From Terriglobia bacterium (GTDB taxonomy: Bacteria; Acidobacteriota; Terriglobia; Terriglobales; Acidobacteriaceae): a DNA stretch of 55,856 bases. The DNA is taken from the NCBI GenBank assembly GCA_020073645.1, contig JAIQET010000024.1, positions 1 through 55,856 of the forward strand. The letters are read 5' to 3'. The notes beneath the pieces are model-generated. The model was given only the letters and a program-made list of their open reading frames with translations. It ran no database searches and had not been told where the DNA came from. A program made the position numbers and the translations under genes. Of the stretch, positions 27,720 to 36,258 are shown piece after piece. The first letter of the stretch is position 1. The number at the start of each line of letters is the position of its first letter.

Positions 27720-30134
27720 TTGGGGTGGGGCACGTTGGTTTCGACGATCCTGGCAAACCTGGTTCTCTCGTTTCTGCTGCTGCCTGCGGGCGCGCCGGCA
27801 GGCGGGCAGGCTCAGGCTTACTCCACCAGTCGCAGTCCGCACGGACCTCTGAACATCCCCTGCCAGAACTGTCACACGGCGAATGGGTGGAAACCCATCC
27901 GCGCCTTTCCGGAGTTTGATCACAACCAGACCAGGTTTCCGCTGCGGGGCTTGCATGAGGGCGTGGCCTGCACTCAGTGTCACACCAAGCCGGTATTCTC
28001 CAACACCGGCACCCGGTGCGCCGATTGCCACGCCGACATTCACAAGCGCCAGTTCGGGGCCAGTTGCGAGCAGTGCCATACCGTGAAGGGATGGCAGGTC
28101 TCGATCCAGCAGATCAAGCAGCACCAGAACCGCTTCCCGCTGGTGGGAGCCCATGCCGCCGTGGACTGCGACTCCTGCCACAAAGGCGCCGCCACCGGGC
28201 AGTTCCAGGGACTGTCGACACAGTGCTATTCGTGCCACGCCAAGGATTACCAGCAGGCGACGAGTCCGAACCACATCACGGGGCAGTTTTCGACGAGCTG
28301 CGAACTTTGCCACGGGATGGACAACTGGCTGAATGCGAAGTTTGATCACGCAGCGACCGGATTTCCGCTGACCTTCGCGCACGCCGTTCCGCCGCGTCAG
28401 TGCACCGATTGCCACGTCAACAACAATTACAACCTGACCACCACGGCTTGCGTCGGCTGTCACCTGAAGGATTTCCAGGGCACGACCAACCCGCCGCACA
28501 TGCAGGGCGGCTTCCCGCAAACCTGCCAGACCTGCCACACCACGGCGTCCTGGAGCCCCGCGACCTTTGACCACTCTACGGTCAATTTCCCGTTGACGGG
28601 CGCGCACTCGGTTCCGCCCCGGCAGTGCAGCGACTGCCACATCAACAATAATTACAACCTGACCAGCACCACGTGCGTGTCCTGTCACTTGAAGGATTTT
28701 CAAAACGCGACCAATCCGAACCACATGCAGGCGGGGTTCAGCCAGAGTTGCGAGATGTGTCATACCACTACGGCCTGGCAGCCGGCGCAGTTTGACCACT
28801 CCAAGTCCGCTTTCCCCTTGACTGGGGCGCACACCGTTCCGCCGCGGCAGTGCACCGATTGCCACATCAACAACAATTACAACCTGACCACTGCGACGTG
28901 CGTGAGTTGCCACCTGAAGGATTACCAGGGCACGACCAATCCCAACCACGTGACCGCAAACTTCCCGCAGACCTGTGAGCAGTGCCATAGCACCTCGACA
29001 TGGTCGGGCGCGACCTTCAATCACTCCAGCACTGGATTCCCGCTGACTGGCGCGCACACGGTGCCGCCGCGGCAGTGCACCGACTGCCACGTCAACAATA
29101 ACTACAACCTGACGAATACGGCTTGCGTAGGCTGCCACCAGGCCGATTACAACGGAGCCATCTCGCCGGTGAACCACATTTCGGCTGGGTTCCCGACGAC
29201 CTGCGAGCAGTGCCATGACACGGTAGCCTGGGCCAACGGCAAGTTCGATCACTCCACCACCGGTTTCACTTTGACGGGAGCCCACACCGTGCCACCGCGC
29301 CAGTGCACGGACTGTCACATCAACAATAACTACAATCTGTCCAGCACGACTTGCGTCAGTTGCCACTTGAAGGATTACCAGGGCACGACCGATCCAAACC
29401 ATGTGGCAGCCGGCTTCCCGACGACGTGCGAGTCCTGCCACAGCACGACCTCCTGGAGCGGCGCGACTTTCAATCACACCACGACCGGATTTGCCTTGAC
29501 CGGCGCGCACACGGTCCCGCCGCGGCAGTGCGCGGATTGCCACGTCAACAACAACTACCAGCTGAACACCACGACCTGCGTCAGTTGTCACCTGAACGAC
29601 TACAACAACGCCAAGAGCCCGGTGGACCATATCTCTGCCGGTTTCCCGACGACCTGCGAACTGTGCCACGACACGGTAGTCTGGACCGACGGCAAGTTCG
29701 ACCACAACACCACGACGTTCCCCTTGACCGGCTCGCACACTGTCCCGCCACGGCAGTGCGCGGATTGCCACGTCAACAACAACTACACCACGCTTCCCAC
29801 GGATTGCTACGGGTGCCACAAGGCGGATTACAACGCCACCACCAATCCCAATCACGCCGCAGCCGGGTTCCCGACGACGTGCCAGACCTGCCACGACACC
29901 AAGGTGTGGACGGACGCTACGTTCAATCACACCTGGTTCCCGACTCCGCATAATGGGATCTCAACGTGCACCGACTGCCATACCAACTCGACCGATTATT
30001 CGATCTTCACCTGCACCGGTTGCCACTCGCACCCCAAGGCGCAGACTGACCAGCAGCACCAGGGCGTGAAGGGTTACGTCTACAACAGCATCAATTGTTA
30101 CCAGTGCCACCCCACTGGCCAGGGCGGCGGTTAG
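27720..30134 (+). CDS. 31-haem c-type cytochrome with tri-haem tandem repeats
   Basis: 804 residues with 31 CxxCH motifs. The N-terminus is a signal peptide (ILANLVLSFLLLPAGAPAGG), but no ATG is available in frame: the start is probably TTG at 27720 or 27735, with a weak ribosome site. After seven irregular haem sites there are seven consecutive units of 75-76 residues, each with three CxxCH motifs and the markers HTVPPRQCTDCH.NNNY, CVSCHLKDYQGTTNPNH and FPTTCEQCH. A degenerate end with TCTDCH, TCTGCH and CYQCH closes the chain. Such regular haem spacing suggests an elongated molecular wire. Neighbours (a second polyhaem cytochrome, an outer-membrane barrel, a membrane haem b protein) support a role in moving electrons across the envelope. 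Confidence 0.92.
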   Translation: MGWGTLVSTILANLVLSFLLLPAGAPAGGQAQAYSTSRSPHGPLNIPCQNCHTANGWKPIRAFPEFDHNQTRFPLRGLHEGVACTQCHTKPVFSNTGTRCADCHADIHKRQFGASCEQCHTVKGWQVSIQQIKQHQNRFPLVGAHAAVDCDSCHKGAATGQFQGLSTQCYSCHAKDYQQATSPNHITGQFSTSCELCHGMDNWLNAKFDHAATGFPLTFAHAVPPRQCTDCHVNNNYNLTTTACVGCHLKDFQGTTNPPHMQGGFPQTCQTCHTTASWSPATFDHSTVNFPLTGAHSVPPRQCSDCHINNNYNLTSTTCVSCHLKDFQNATNPNHMQAGFSQSCEMCHTTTAWQPAQFDHSKSAFPLTGAHTVPPRQCTDCHINNNYNLTTATCVSCHLKDYQGTTNPNHVTANFPQTCEQCHSTSTWSGATFNHSSTGFPLTGAHTVPPRQCTDCHVNNNYNLTNTACVGCHQADYNGAISPVNHISAGFPTTCEQCHDTVAWANGKFDHSTTGFTLTGAHTVPPRQCTDCHINNNYNLSSTTCVSCHLKDYQGTTDPNHVAAGFPTTCESCHSTTSWSGATFNHTTTGFALTGAHTVPPRQCADCHVNNNYQLNTTTCVSCHLNDYNNAKSPVDHISAGFPTTCELCHDTVVWTDGKFDHNTTTFPLTGSHTVPPRQCADCHVNNNYTTLPTDCYGCHKADYNATTNPNHAAAGFPTTCQTCHDTKVWTDATFNHTWFPTPHNGISTCTDCHTNSTDYSIFTCTGCHSHPKAQTDQQHQGVKGYVYNSINCYQCHPTGQGGG
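28386..29966 (+). repeat. Seven tandem 225/228-bp coding repeats in the 31-haem cytochrome
   Basis: The conserved GTTCCGCC/GTGCCGCC/GTCCCGCC start occurs at 28386, 28611, 28836, 29061, 29289, 29514 and 29742. The spacing is 225 or 228 bases, always a multiple of three. DNA similarity between units is high (for example the AACAACAATTACAACCTGACC segment), so the array could expand or contract by recombination. Confidence 0.85.
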
Positions 30135-30223
30135 ACCTGCGACAAGGCCCTTTACGTGCTGAGTCAGAAGTGCGAACACAAGATTCCGGCGGCAAGTGGA
30201 GCGCCAGCGAGTGACGACAGGGA

Positions 30224-33067
30224 ATGACGGCAGTACAGAAACAATTCGGGACTCTCTTCCTGCTGGTGTCTCTGGCGTTGGGACAAAGCACGACTGCAGG
30301 TACAGCGACTGTGCAAGACGTGAAAGTGGCGCGCGACGGCAAGAGTGTGCGGGTTGAAGTCACGCTCAGCGCCCCAGTCACTGCCTCGGTGATTACCGCC
30401 AGCCACCCCGACCGCCTGGTGCTCGAGTTGCCGAACACCTTGTCCGGGGCCAGGCAGCGCCATATTCCCGTTAACTATAACGGCGTGCGCACCGTGCGCA
30501 TGGGCCTGAACAGCGCCGAACCGCCCATCACCCGTGTGGTCTTGGACCTCGACGAGATGGCCCCGTACGCGCTGAAGTCGAACGGCACGGTCATCACCCT
30601 GACCGTGAGCGCAGTGAATGCGCCTTCCAGCACCCGTCGCAACACTCCCGCCGCCGCCGCGTCCGGCGGTCTTATCGGAGTGTTTCGCCGGGAGCCCAAG
30701 GCTCCTCCGCCAGTGGCCACGAGTGACTCCACCCCGGTGCCTGCGCCGCCTCCGTCGCAGCCGCCGATCGCGTTTCCTCAAGATCAGCCGGCCAATAGCG
30801 GGACGGCCACGACTGCAAGTGCGTCGTCTTCACGGCCCACCGCCGCGCATCCCAACTTCGGCAGCTTGCAGCAGGGAACTGTATTTCCCAGTCTTGGATC
30901 GCCGGGCGCCGGCAAAGTTCCACCTCTCAATGGAACAACCAACGCTGGTCTTGACCCCGCATCCGCCGGTTCTTCGCAGGCGAGCGGCACCGCGGCACAA
31001 GCGAATTCAGGATTTTCCGGGCCTGCTTCCGCGACCGTGACTCCCGCGGCGACTGCCGTCGTCCCGGCGCCGCAAGCGAAAGCAGAAGTCGCATCAGCCA
31101 AGTCCCAGCCTGCCCCTGTGGTGGCGAGCACGCCCGCGCCCGAGCCACGCGCTGCCAACCGCAGCCAGACCGCTGTAGCCTTGCCACCCGTGCCATCAAC
31201 TCAGCCCGTCCCCCAGGACGCTTCCGGTTCCACTGCAGTTCACCCCACGACCGCCCTTGTTCCGCCAGGCCCTCCCTCTCTCTCACCCAAGGGTTCCACG
31301 GAACAAGGCGCGGTCGCCAGTGCGCCTGAGTCAGCGCCGGTCGAGACGGCGGAGGCGACTTCTGCCAGTCCGGAAACCCCGGCGGGCGCCGCCAGCGATG
31401 CGGAGCAACCGGTGTTGTTGCTGCGCGCGGCGGATCCCAACCTCCGCACCGTCTTCAAAGTGAAATATGTCGCGGAAGGCGTCGCCTACCTCGACGGCGG
31501 ACGGAGTTCTGGGCTCACCGAGGGCATGAAGTTGGAGATCAAGGACACCGACCTGCCCGCACAACAGGGAACCAGCGTCGATCCCTCGGACCCGCATGTG
31601 GTCGCCGAACTCGAAATCACCGGGCTTGCGGAGACTTCTGCCGTTACCGACATTCACACCCCCAAGCGACCGGTAAAGCCCGGAGACTTGGCGTACCTCT
31701 CCTCCGGTGACGCAGCCGCGCTGGTGCAACAGCGCGCCCTGAGCACTACGCGGAAATACCCTGCGGTCGTGACCTTCACCGAAGGCGATCCGCTGGAGGA
31801 AGAGGCTCGCGCCGAGGTGCCAAAGCCTCCGCTGCCCTCGGTGAATCGCGCGCGGGGCCGAATCGGTTTCGACTACCTGGGCACCATCAGTCACGGCAGC
31901 CCGGGGTTTACAAATTCTGATCTTGGTCTGGTCTTGCGTGCCGACATCACGCGCATCAACGGCACCTATTGGAACCTGAGCGGCTACTGGCGCGGCCGTC
32001 TGAACTCGACCTCCGGTGCCGGCCAGCAAACTTTGCAGGACCTGATCAATCGCACTTATCACCTCAGCATGACCTACGACAACCCCAACTCGGCGTGGGT
32101 GGCGGGATTTGGTCGCCTCTACCTGCCCTGGGCCCCGAGCCTGGACACCATCGATGGCGGATACTTCGGGCGGCGCCTCAAAGAAGGAGTCACGACCGGG
32201 ATCTTCGCAGGAACGACGCCCGATCCCACTTCCTGGAGCTACAACACCAACCAGGAGATTGGCGGCGCCTTCATCAACTTCGAAGGCGGCAGCTTCGACG
32301 CGTTTCATTACAGCAGCACCTCCGGACTCGGCGTCAGCCTGCTGAAGTTTCAGATCAACCGGCCATTTGTCTTTTTCGAGAACTCTCTCTCCTACAAGCG
32401 GACCCTGTCGATCTACGACTCGCTGCAGGCGGATAGCCCGAAGGGAAATACGCAGGTGCCGGCGCCCGGGCCAGGGCTCAGCCGGAACTTTTTCACGCTG
32501 CGCGTCCAGGTCACGCCGCGCGTGGAGCTGGACTTCAACCACAACTATTTCCGGGACATCCCCACCTTCGATCCGACGTTGGTTTCCACTGGCTTGCTCG
32601 ACAAGTACCTGTTCCAGGGATTCAGCGCCGGTGCGCGCGTCGAAGTGGTGAAGCACATTTGGCTTTACACCGACCTGGGATTGAGCAGCCGCACCGGCGA
32701 TACCAGGAGTTCTTTGAACCAGATGTACGGCGTGACCTTCGATCGCCTCCCCTGGTTCGGCCTGCGCGCCGATGCCCACTACTCGCGCTTCAACAGCTCC
32801 TTCGGCGACGGATCGTACAAGTCGTTCTCGCTGTCTCGGAACCTGAACGACAACCTGCGCCTGGAGCTTCTCGCCGGGCAGCAGAATTTCACCAGCCCGT
32901 TAACCAGCAACACTGTTTCGCGGTTTTTGAATGGGACCGTGGAGACCACTTTTGGGGCGCACTATTTCATGCAAGGAGGCTTCACCGCGAACCGCGGCTC
33001 GTTGAGCTACGACCAGTGGTCGTTCACCGTGGGCTACCGGTTTGATTCGAAGACGAAAAACAAATGA
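30224..33067 (+). CDS. AMIN-domain outer-membrane beta-barrel protein
   Basis: 947 residues. A signal peptide precedes an AMIN-type domain (about 27-130: VQDVKVARDGKSVRVEVTLS to ITRVVLDLDE and GTVITLTV). AMIN domains bind peptidoglycan in known proteins. A Pro/Ala/Ser/Thr-rich linker (about 130-400) follows, then a small beta domain (about 400-540) and about 400 C-terminal residues of alternating aromatic/polar strands (for example GTYWNLSGYWRGRLNS, LRVQVTPRVELDFNHNYFRD) ending near FTVGYRF, as in outer-membrane barrels. It lacks haem motifs. It follows the 31-haem cytochrome by 89 bases and overlaps the next gene as ATGA. It could be the pore that holds a cytochrome, like the barrel in porin-cytochrome conduits. 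Confidence 0.8.
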   Translation: MTAVQKQFGTLFLLVSLALGQSTTAGTATVQDVKVARDGKSVRVEVTLSAPVTASVITASHPDRLVLELPNTLSGARQRHIPVNYNGVRTVRMGLNSAEPPITRVVLDLDEMAPYALKSNGTVITLTVSAVNAPSSTRRNTPAAAASGGLIGVFRREPKAPPPVATSDSTPVPAPPPSQPPIAFPQDQPANSGTATTASASSSRPTAAHPNFGSLQQGTVFPSLGSPGAGKVPPLNGTTNAGLDPASAGSSQASGTAAQANSGFSGPASATVTPAATAVVPAPQAKAEVASAKSQPAPVVASTPAPEPRAANRSQTAVALPPVPSTQPVPQDASGSTAVHPTTALVPPGPPSLSPKGSTEQGAVASAPESAPVETAEATSASPETPAGAASDAEQPVLLLRAADPNLRTVFKVKYVAEGVAYLDGGRSSGLTEGMKLEIKDTDLPAQQGTSVDPSDPHVVAELEITGLAETSAVTDIHTPKRPVKPGDLAYLSSGDAAALVQQRALSTTRKYPAVVTFTEGDPLEEEARAEVPKPPLPSVNRARGRIGFDYLGTISHGSPGFTNSDLGLVLRADITRINGTYWNLSGYWRGRLNSTSGAGQQTLQDLINRTYHLSMTYDNPNSAWVAGFGRLYLPWAPSLDTIDGGYFGRRLKEGVTTGIFAGTTPDPTSWSYNTNQEIGGAFINFEGGSFDAFHYSSTSGLGVSLLKFQINRPFVFFENSLSYKRTLSIYDSLQADSPKGNTQVPAPGPGLSRNFFTLRVQVTPRVELDFNHNYFRDIPTFDPTLVSTGLLDKYLFQGFSAGARVEVVKHIWLYTDLGLSSRTGDTRSSLNQMYGVTFDRLPWFGLRADAHYSRFNSSFGDGSYKSFSLSRNLNDNLRLELLAGQQNFTSPLTSNTVSRFLNGTVETTFGAHYFMQGGFTANRGSLSYDQWSFTVGYRFDSKTKNK

Positions 33068-33873
33068 TCCCGCGTTCCCATGGCGTGTTTTGGTTCGGCC
33101 GCTGCCTTCTCGCGGTCCTGGTACTGGTCTGTCTGGCGCCGCCTCTTGCCTGCGCCGCCGACGACCTCGACGGTCTTCTCACTCGTACCAGCAAGCAGGT
33201 TTCTTCATTCCTCGATCAGTTTTCTGACGTGAAGTGCACCGAGCACGTGACCCAGGAGAAGCTGGGAAAAGACGCCAAGGTCGAATTAAAAGAAGAATCC
33301 ACTTACGACTATCTGGTCATCCTGACCAATCCTGGCGGGGAGTTGAGCCTGGATGAATCGCGCTTGCCGGTGCATGAAGCCAAGCCCGACAAGAAGAACA
33401 CTTCGCTGCTGGTGACCAACGGCTTCGCCACACTGTTTCTGGTCTTTCATCCTTATTACGCGGCCAGCTTTCAGTTCACCGCGCTGGAAGATGAGGTCGT
33501 GGATGGCCGCCGGCTGAGCAAAGTGGCATTCCAGCACATTGCCGGCACCCGCTCTCCGGCCGCCCTGGCGTTGCGAGGACGAGAATACCCCCTCGAACTT
33601 TCCGGCACGGCGCTGATTGATCCACAGACCGGAGTGATTACCAGGATCGAAGCCTCCATTGAGAACAGCCTGCAAGACGTCGGCCTGAACACGCTGAGTT
33701 CGGAAGTGGACTATGCTCCCGTCTCGTTCCACGACGCGAAAGAGATGTATTGGTTCCCCGCGCAGGCCACGGTCGAAGTCGAAACCCCGCGCCAGCATTG
33801 GCGGAACATTCATCGTTTTACGGATTACAAGAGGTTTTCAGTAAGCACGGAGGAACAGGTAGCCAACAAATGA
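33064..33873 (+). CDS. Secreted hypothetical protein of the cytochrome locus
   Basis: 269 residues. A signal peptide (CLLAVLVLVCLAPPLACA) is followed by a short helix (VSSFLDQFSDVKCTEHVTQE) and a beta-rich domain with SFQFTALEDEVVDGR, ELSGTALIDPQTGVITRIEA and VEVETPRQHWRNIHRFTDYK. The pattern resembles LolA/outer-membrane-lipoprotein-sorting-like folds, but I cannot assign it. Its ATG overlaps the barrel gene stop and its own stop overlaps the next ATG, both as ATGA. It is therefore tightly coupled to the barrel and the b-type cytochrome and may assist barrel or cytochrome assembly. Confidence 0.75.
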   Translation: MIPRSHGVFWFGRCLLAVLVLVCLAPPLACAADDLDGLLTRTSKQVSSFLDQFSDVKCTEHVTQEKLGKDAKVELKEESTYDYLVILTNPGGELSLDESRLPVHEAKPDKKNTSLLVTNGFATLFLVFHPYYAASFQFTALEDEVVDGRRLSKVAFQHIAGTRSPAALALRGREYPLELSGTALIDPQTGVITRIEASIENSLQDVGLNTLSSEVDYAPVSFHDAKEMYWFPAQATVEVETPRQHWRNIHRFTDYKRFSVSTEEQVANK

Positions 33874-34823
33874 GCGCCAATGCTACAGCAACCGCGCGCA
33901 TCGCCTCGGTGGCGATCTCCAAACCCGACAAAGAGAAGCGCCATCGGCTGCGCCTCTACGCTTTGTATGGAATCGCTATTGCCCTGAATCTCGCTCTATT
34001 CTTTTATGGCTTTGACTACTACAAGCTGTCGTCCGCCGAGCGTCCTTTTTCGCCTAAGCACCACATGTTGAGGCCGAGCGGCCCCGTTGGCCTGTACCTG
34101 GGCTTCCTGGGCGTACTTCTGTTCCTGGGCATTTTCCTGTACCCGATTCGTAAGCGCTGGCCCTGGCTGGCCACCATCGGCAGCACCCGGCACTGGCTCG
34201 ACATCCACGTCCTCATGGGCCTCACCGCCCCGCTCATCATCGCCTTCCACTCCTCCTTGAAATTTCAAGGGATCGCAGGCATGGCGTTCTGGATCATGTT
34301 CGCGGTGTCCGCCAGCGGCGTGGTCGGCCGCTATCTATATGCACAGATCCCGCGCACTCTCTCTACCGCTGAATTATCTCTAAAAGAACTGCAGGAAATG
34401 CAGACTCAGCTTGCCCATCAAATCGCTACCCAGAATCTCCTGCCGGAGGCCGATCTCGACGCTCTCTTGAGTCTTCCCACCCCGGAAAGCGTCAGACGGT
34501 TGCCAATCCTGGTAGCGATTGTGTACATGATGATCCTTGACGTGGCCCGCGTGTTCCGCGTTGCCCGGCTTCGCCGTCATGCCTTGAGCGGAATGGAGTA
34601 CATCACCACCCTGGGTGGTTTTTTCCGGACAAGTCATCGCGAACTCGAGAGGGCGGTGCAAGCGGCCGCGGAAGAGGCGTCCCTGTCGAAGCGGATTCTG
34701 TTCCTCTCCCGTTCGCAAAAAGTTTTTCATCTCTGGCACGTGGTGCATCGCCCGTTCAGCTACGCTTTTGCTGTCCTTGCATTGGTGCATATCGGGTTGC
34801 AGTTCGTGCTAGGGTATTTCTAA
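33870..34823 (+). CDS. Inner-membrane b-type cytochrome-like protein
   Basis: 317 residues starting at the ATG that overlaps the previous stop (ATGA). It has about six hydrophobic helices. Two helices each carry a His pair 14 residues apart: His113/His127 (DIHVLMGLTAPLIIAFH) and His293/His307 (VVHRPFSYAFAVLALVH). This spacing is typical of bis-His haem b ligands within one helix. A cytoplasmic-type loop with a long helix lies between (about 165-275). It is followed 11 bases later by a membrane-anchored flavoprotein, so it may take electrons from it, or from quinol, and pass them to periplasmic haem proteins. Confidence 0.8.
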   Translation: MSANATATARIASVAISKPDKEKRHRLRLYALYGIAIALNLALFFYGFDYYKLSSAERPFSPKHHMLRPSGPVGLYLGFLGVLLFLGIFLYPIRKRWPWLATIGSTRHWLDIHVLMGLTAPLIIAFHSSLKFQGIAGMAFWIMFAVSASGVVGRYLYAQIPRTLSTAELSLKELQEMQTQLAHQIATQNLLPEADLDALLSLPTPESVRRLPILVAIVYMMILDVARVFRVARLRRHALSGMEYITTLGGFFRTSHRELERAVQAAAEEASLSKRILFLSRSQKVFHLWHVVHRPFSYAFAVLALVHIGLQFVLGYF

Positions 34824-34834
34824 TCGATTGCTGC

Positions 34835-36220
34835 ATGGACAAGCTGATCACCTTCGCGATCGCCGCCATGGTCACGCTGTTCTTCGTCCGCGGCTACCTC
34901 AAGAGCCTCAAAAAGAAGGAGGCGCGGGCGCGCGAGGCGGTGGAAAAGGGCAAACTGTTTTCCGAGGGACCCAAAGCCCAGCATCCGCATATTGACACCA
35001 ACAACTGCATCGGCTGCGGGGGTTGCACCAGTGTCTGCCCGGAGGGCGATGTGCTGGCCATGATCGGGGGCAAAGCAGTGATCGTAAACGGGTACAAGTG
35101 CATCGGCCACAGTTTGTGCGCCGAAGCTTGTCCCGTGGGCGCGATCACCATGGTGATGGCCACCCCAAGCATGAGCGCTGACATGCCGCGCTTGACGCCC
35201 GAGTATGAGACCAACATCCCGAACTTGTTCATCATCGGCGAACTGGGCGGCTTGGCCTTGATCAAGAATGCCGTCAACCAGGGGCGCGATTGCGTCGATA
35301 CCATCGCGAACAGACTCGTTGGCGCCGCCAAATCGGTCCCGGACGTTTACGATGTGTTGATCGTTGGAGCCGGCCCTGCGGGGATCAGCGCCTCGCTGCG
35401 CGCCATCGAGCACAAGCTCAACTACATCACCCTGGAACGCGATGAGATTGGCGGCACGGTCGCCAAGTATCCCCGGCAGAAATTGGTCATGACCAGTCCC
35501 GTGGAATTCCCCATGTACGGAAAGTTCAAGAAGACCGAGCTCTCCAAGGAAAACCTGCTTGCCTTTTGGGACATGGTGCTGAATCGCGCAGATTTCAATG
35601 TTTCTACCGGTGAAAAAGTGGAGGACATCAAGCAGGTCGAGGGCGGCATTTTCACGGTGGTAACGGTCAACAACCAATACCGCACGCGTGCCGTCGTCCT
35701 GGCACTGGGCCGGACCGGGACGCCGCGCAAACTCGGGGTCAAGGGAGAGGACCTGCCCAAGGTCATGTACCGTCTGATCGAGGCGGACCACTACATCAAC
35801 AAGAAGATCCTCGTGGTTGGCGGCGGCGACAGCGCGGTCGAGGCGGCCATGGGCTTGGCGCACCAAAGCGGCAACCAGGTCACGCTCTCGTATCGGCAGG
35901 AGCGCTTCGCCCGTATCAAGGAACGCAACGCCAAACGTATCGAGGACTGCATGCGCAGCGGGAAGGTCAACGTGGTCTTCAACTCGAGCCCGGTCGAGTT
36001 CAAACCGGAGAGCGTCGTCGTGGATGTCAAGGGCGAGCTGCGGGAGATCCCCAACGACTTTGTCTGGATCTTCGCCGGCGGTACTCCTCCCAATGATTTC
36101 CTCAAGAAGATCGGCGTCCAGCTGGGATCGAAGGACATGACCCTGGAGGCGAGCAGCGCGGCAAAGCAGGCCACCCTCGACAGGAAACAGTTCGCCGAAG
36201 CCCGGGCCGGCGCATCCTGA
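34835..36220 (+). CDS. Membrane-anchored ferredoxin/FAD/NAD(P) oxidoreductase
   Basis: 461 residues. One N-terminal membrane helix (about 4-20) is followed by a Lys/Arg-rich stretch, placing the rest in the cytoplasm. A ferredoxin part has one complete [4Fe-4S] motif (Cys58, 61, 64, 68 in CIGCGGCTSVCP) and a second with His92 in place of the second Cys (CIGHSLCAEACP, Cys89, 95, 99). A thioredoxin-reductase-like part has the FAD motif GAGPAG (178-183) and the NAD(P) motif VVGGGDSAVEAA. It is probably the cytoplasmic entry point for electrons in this operon, from NAD(P)H or ferredoxin to the b-type protein; the direction is inferred. Confidence 0.85.
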   Translation: MDKLITFAIAAMVTLFFVRGYLKSLKKKEARAREAVEKGKLFSEGPKAQHPHIDTNNCIGCGGCTSVCPEGDVLAMIGGKAVIVNGYKCIGHSLCAEACPVGAITMVMATPSMSADMPRLTPEYETNIPNLFIIGELGGLALIKNAVNQGRDCVDTIANRLVGAAKSVPDVYDVLIVGAGPAGISASLRAIEHKLNYITLERDEIGGTVAKYPRQKLVMTSPVEFPMYGKFKKTELSKENLLAFWDMVLNRADFNVSTGEKVEDIKQVEGGIFTVVTVNNQYRTRAVVLALGRTGTPRKLGVKGEDLPKVMYRLIEADHYINKKILVVGGGDSAVEAAMGLAHQSGNQVTLSYRQERFARIKERNAKRIEDCMRSGKVNVVFNSSPVEFKPESVVVDVKGELREIPNDFVWIFAGGTPPNDFLKKIGVQLGSKDMTLEASSAAKQATLDRKQFAEARAGAS

Positions 36221-36258
36221 ACCTATACCGAGGGGGACGGCGCAGCCGCCCTGGAAAA

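Noticed and set aside
27675..29951. 758-codon open frame antisense to the 31-haem cytochrome
   Set aside because: It mirrors the tandem repeats of the cytochrome gene; the product is a low-complexity Val/Arg/Gly repeat with no family features, and the sense strand has signal peptide and CxxCH motifs.
28386..29966. CRISPR-like array
   Set aside because: Repeats are 225/228 bases, in frame and coding for haem motifs; there are no short repeats with unique spacers.
31331..32779. 482-codon minus-strand frame inside the barrel gene
   Set aside because: Antisense shadow of a gene whose start and stop are locked by overlaps with its neighbours.
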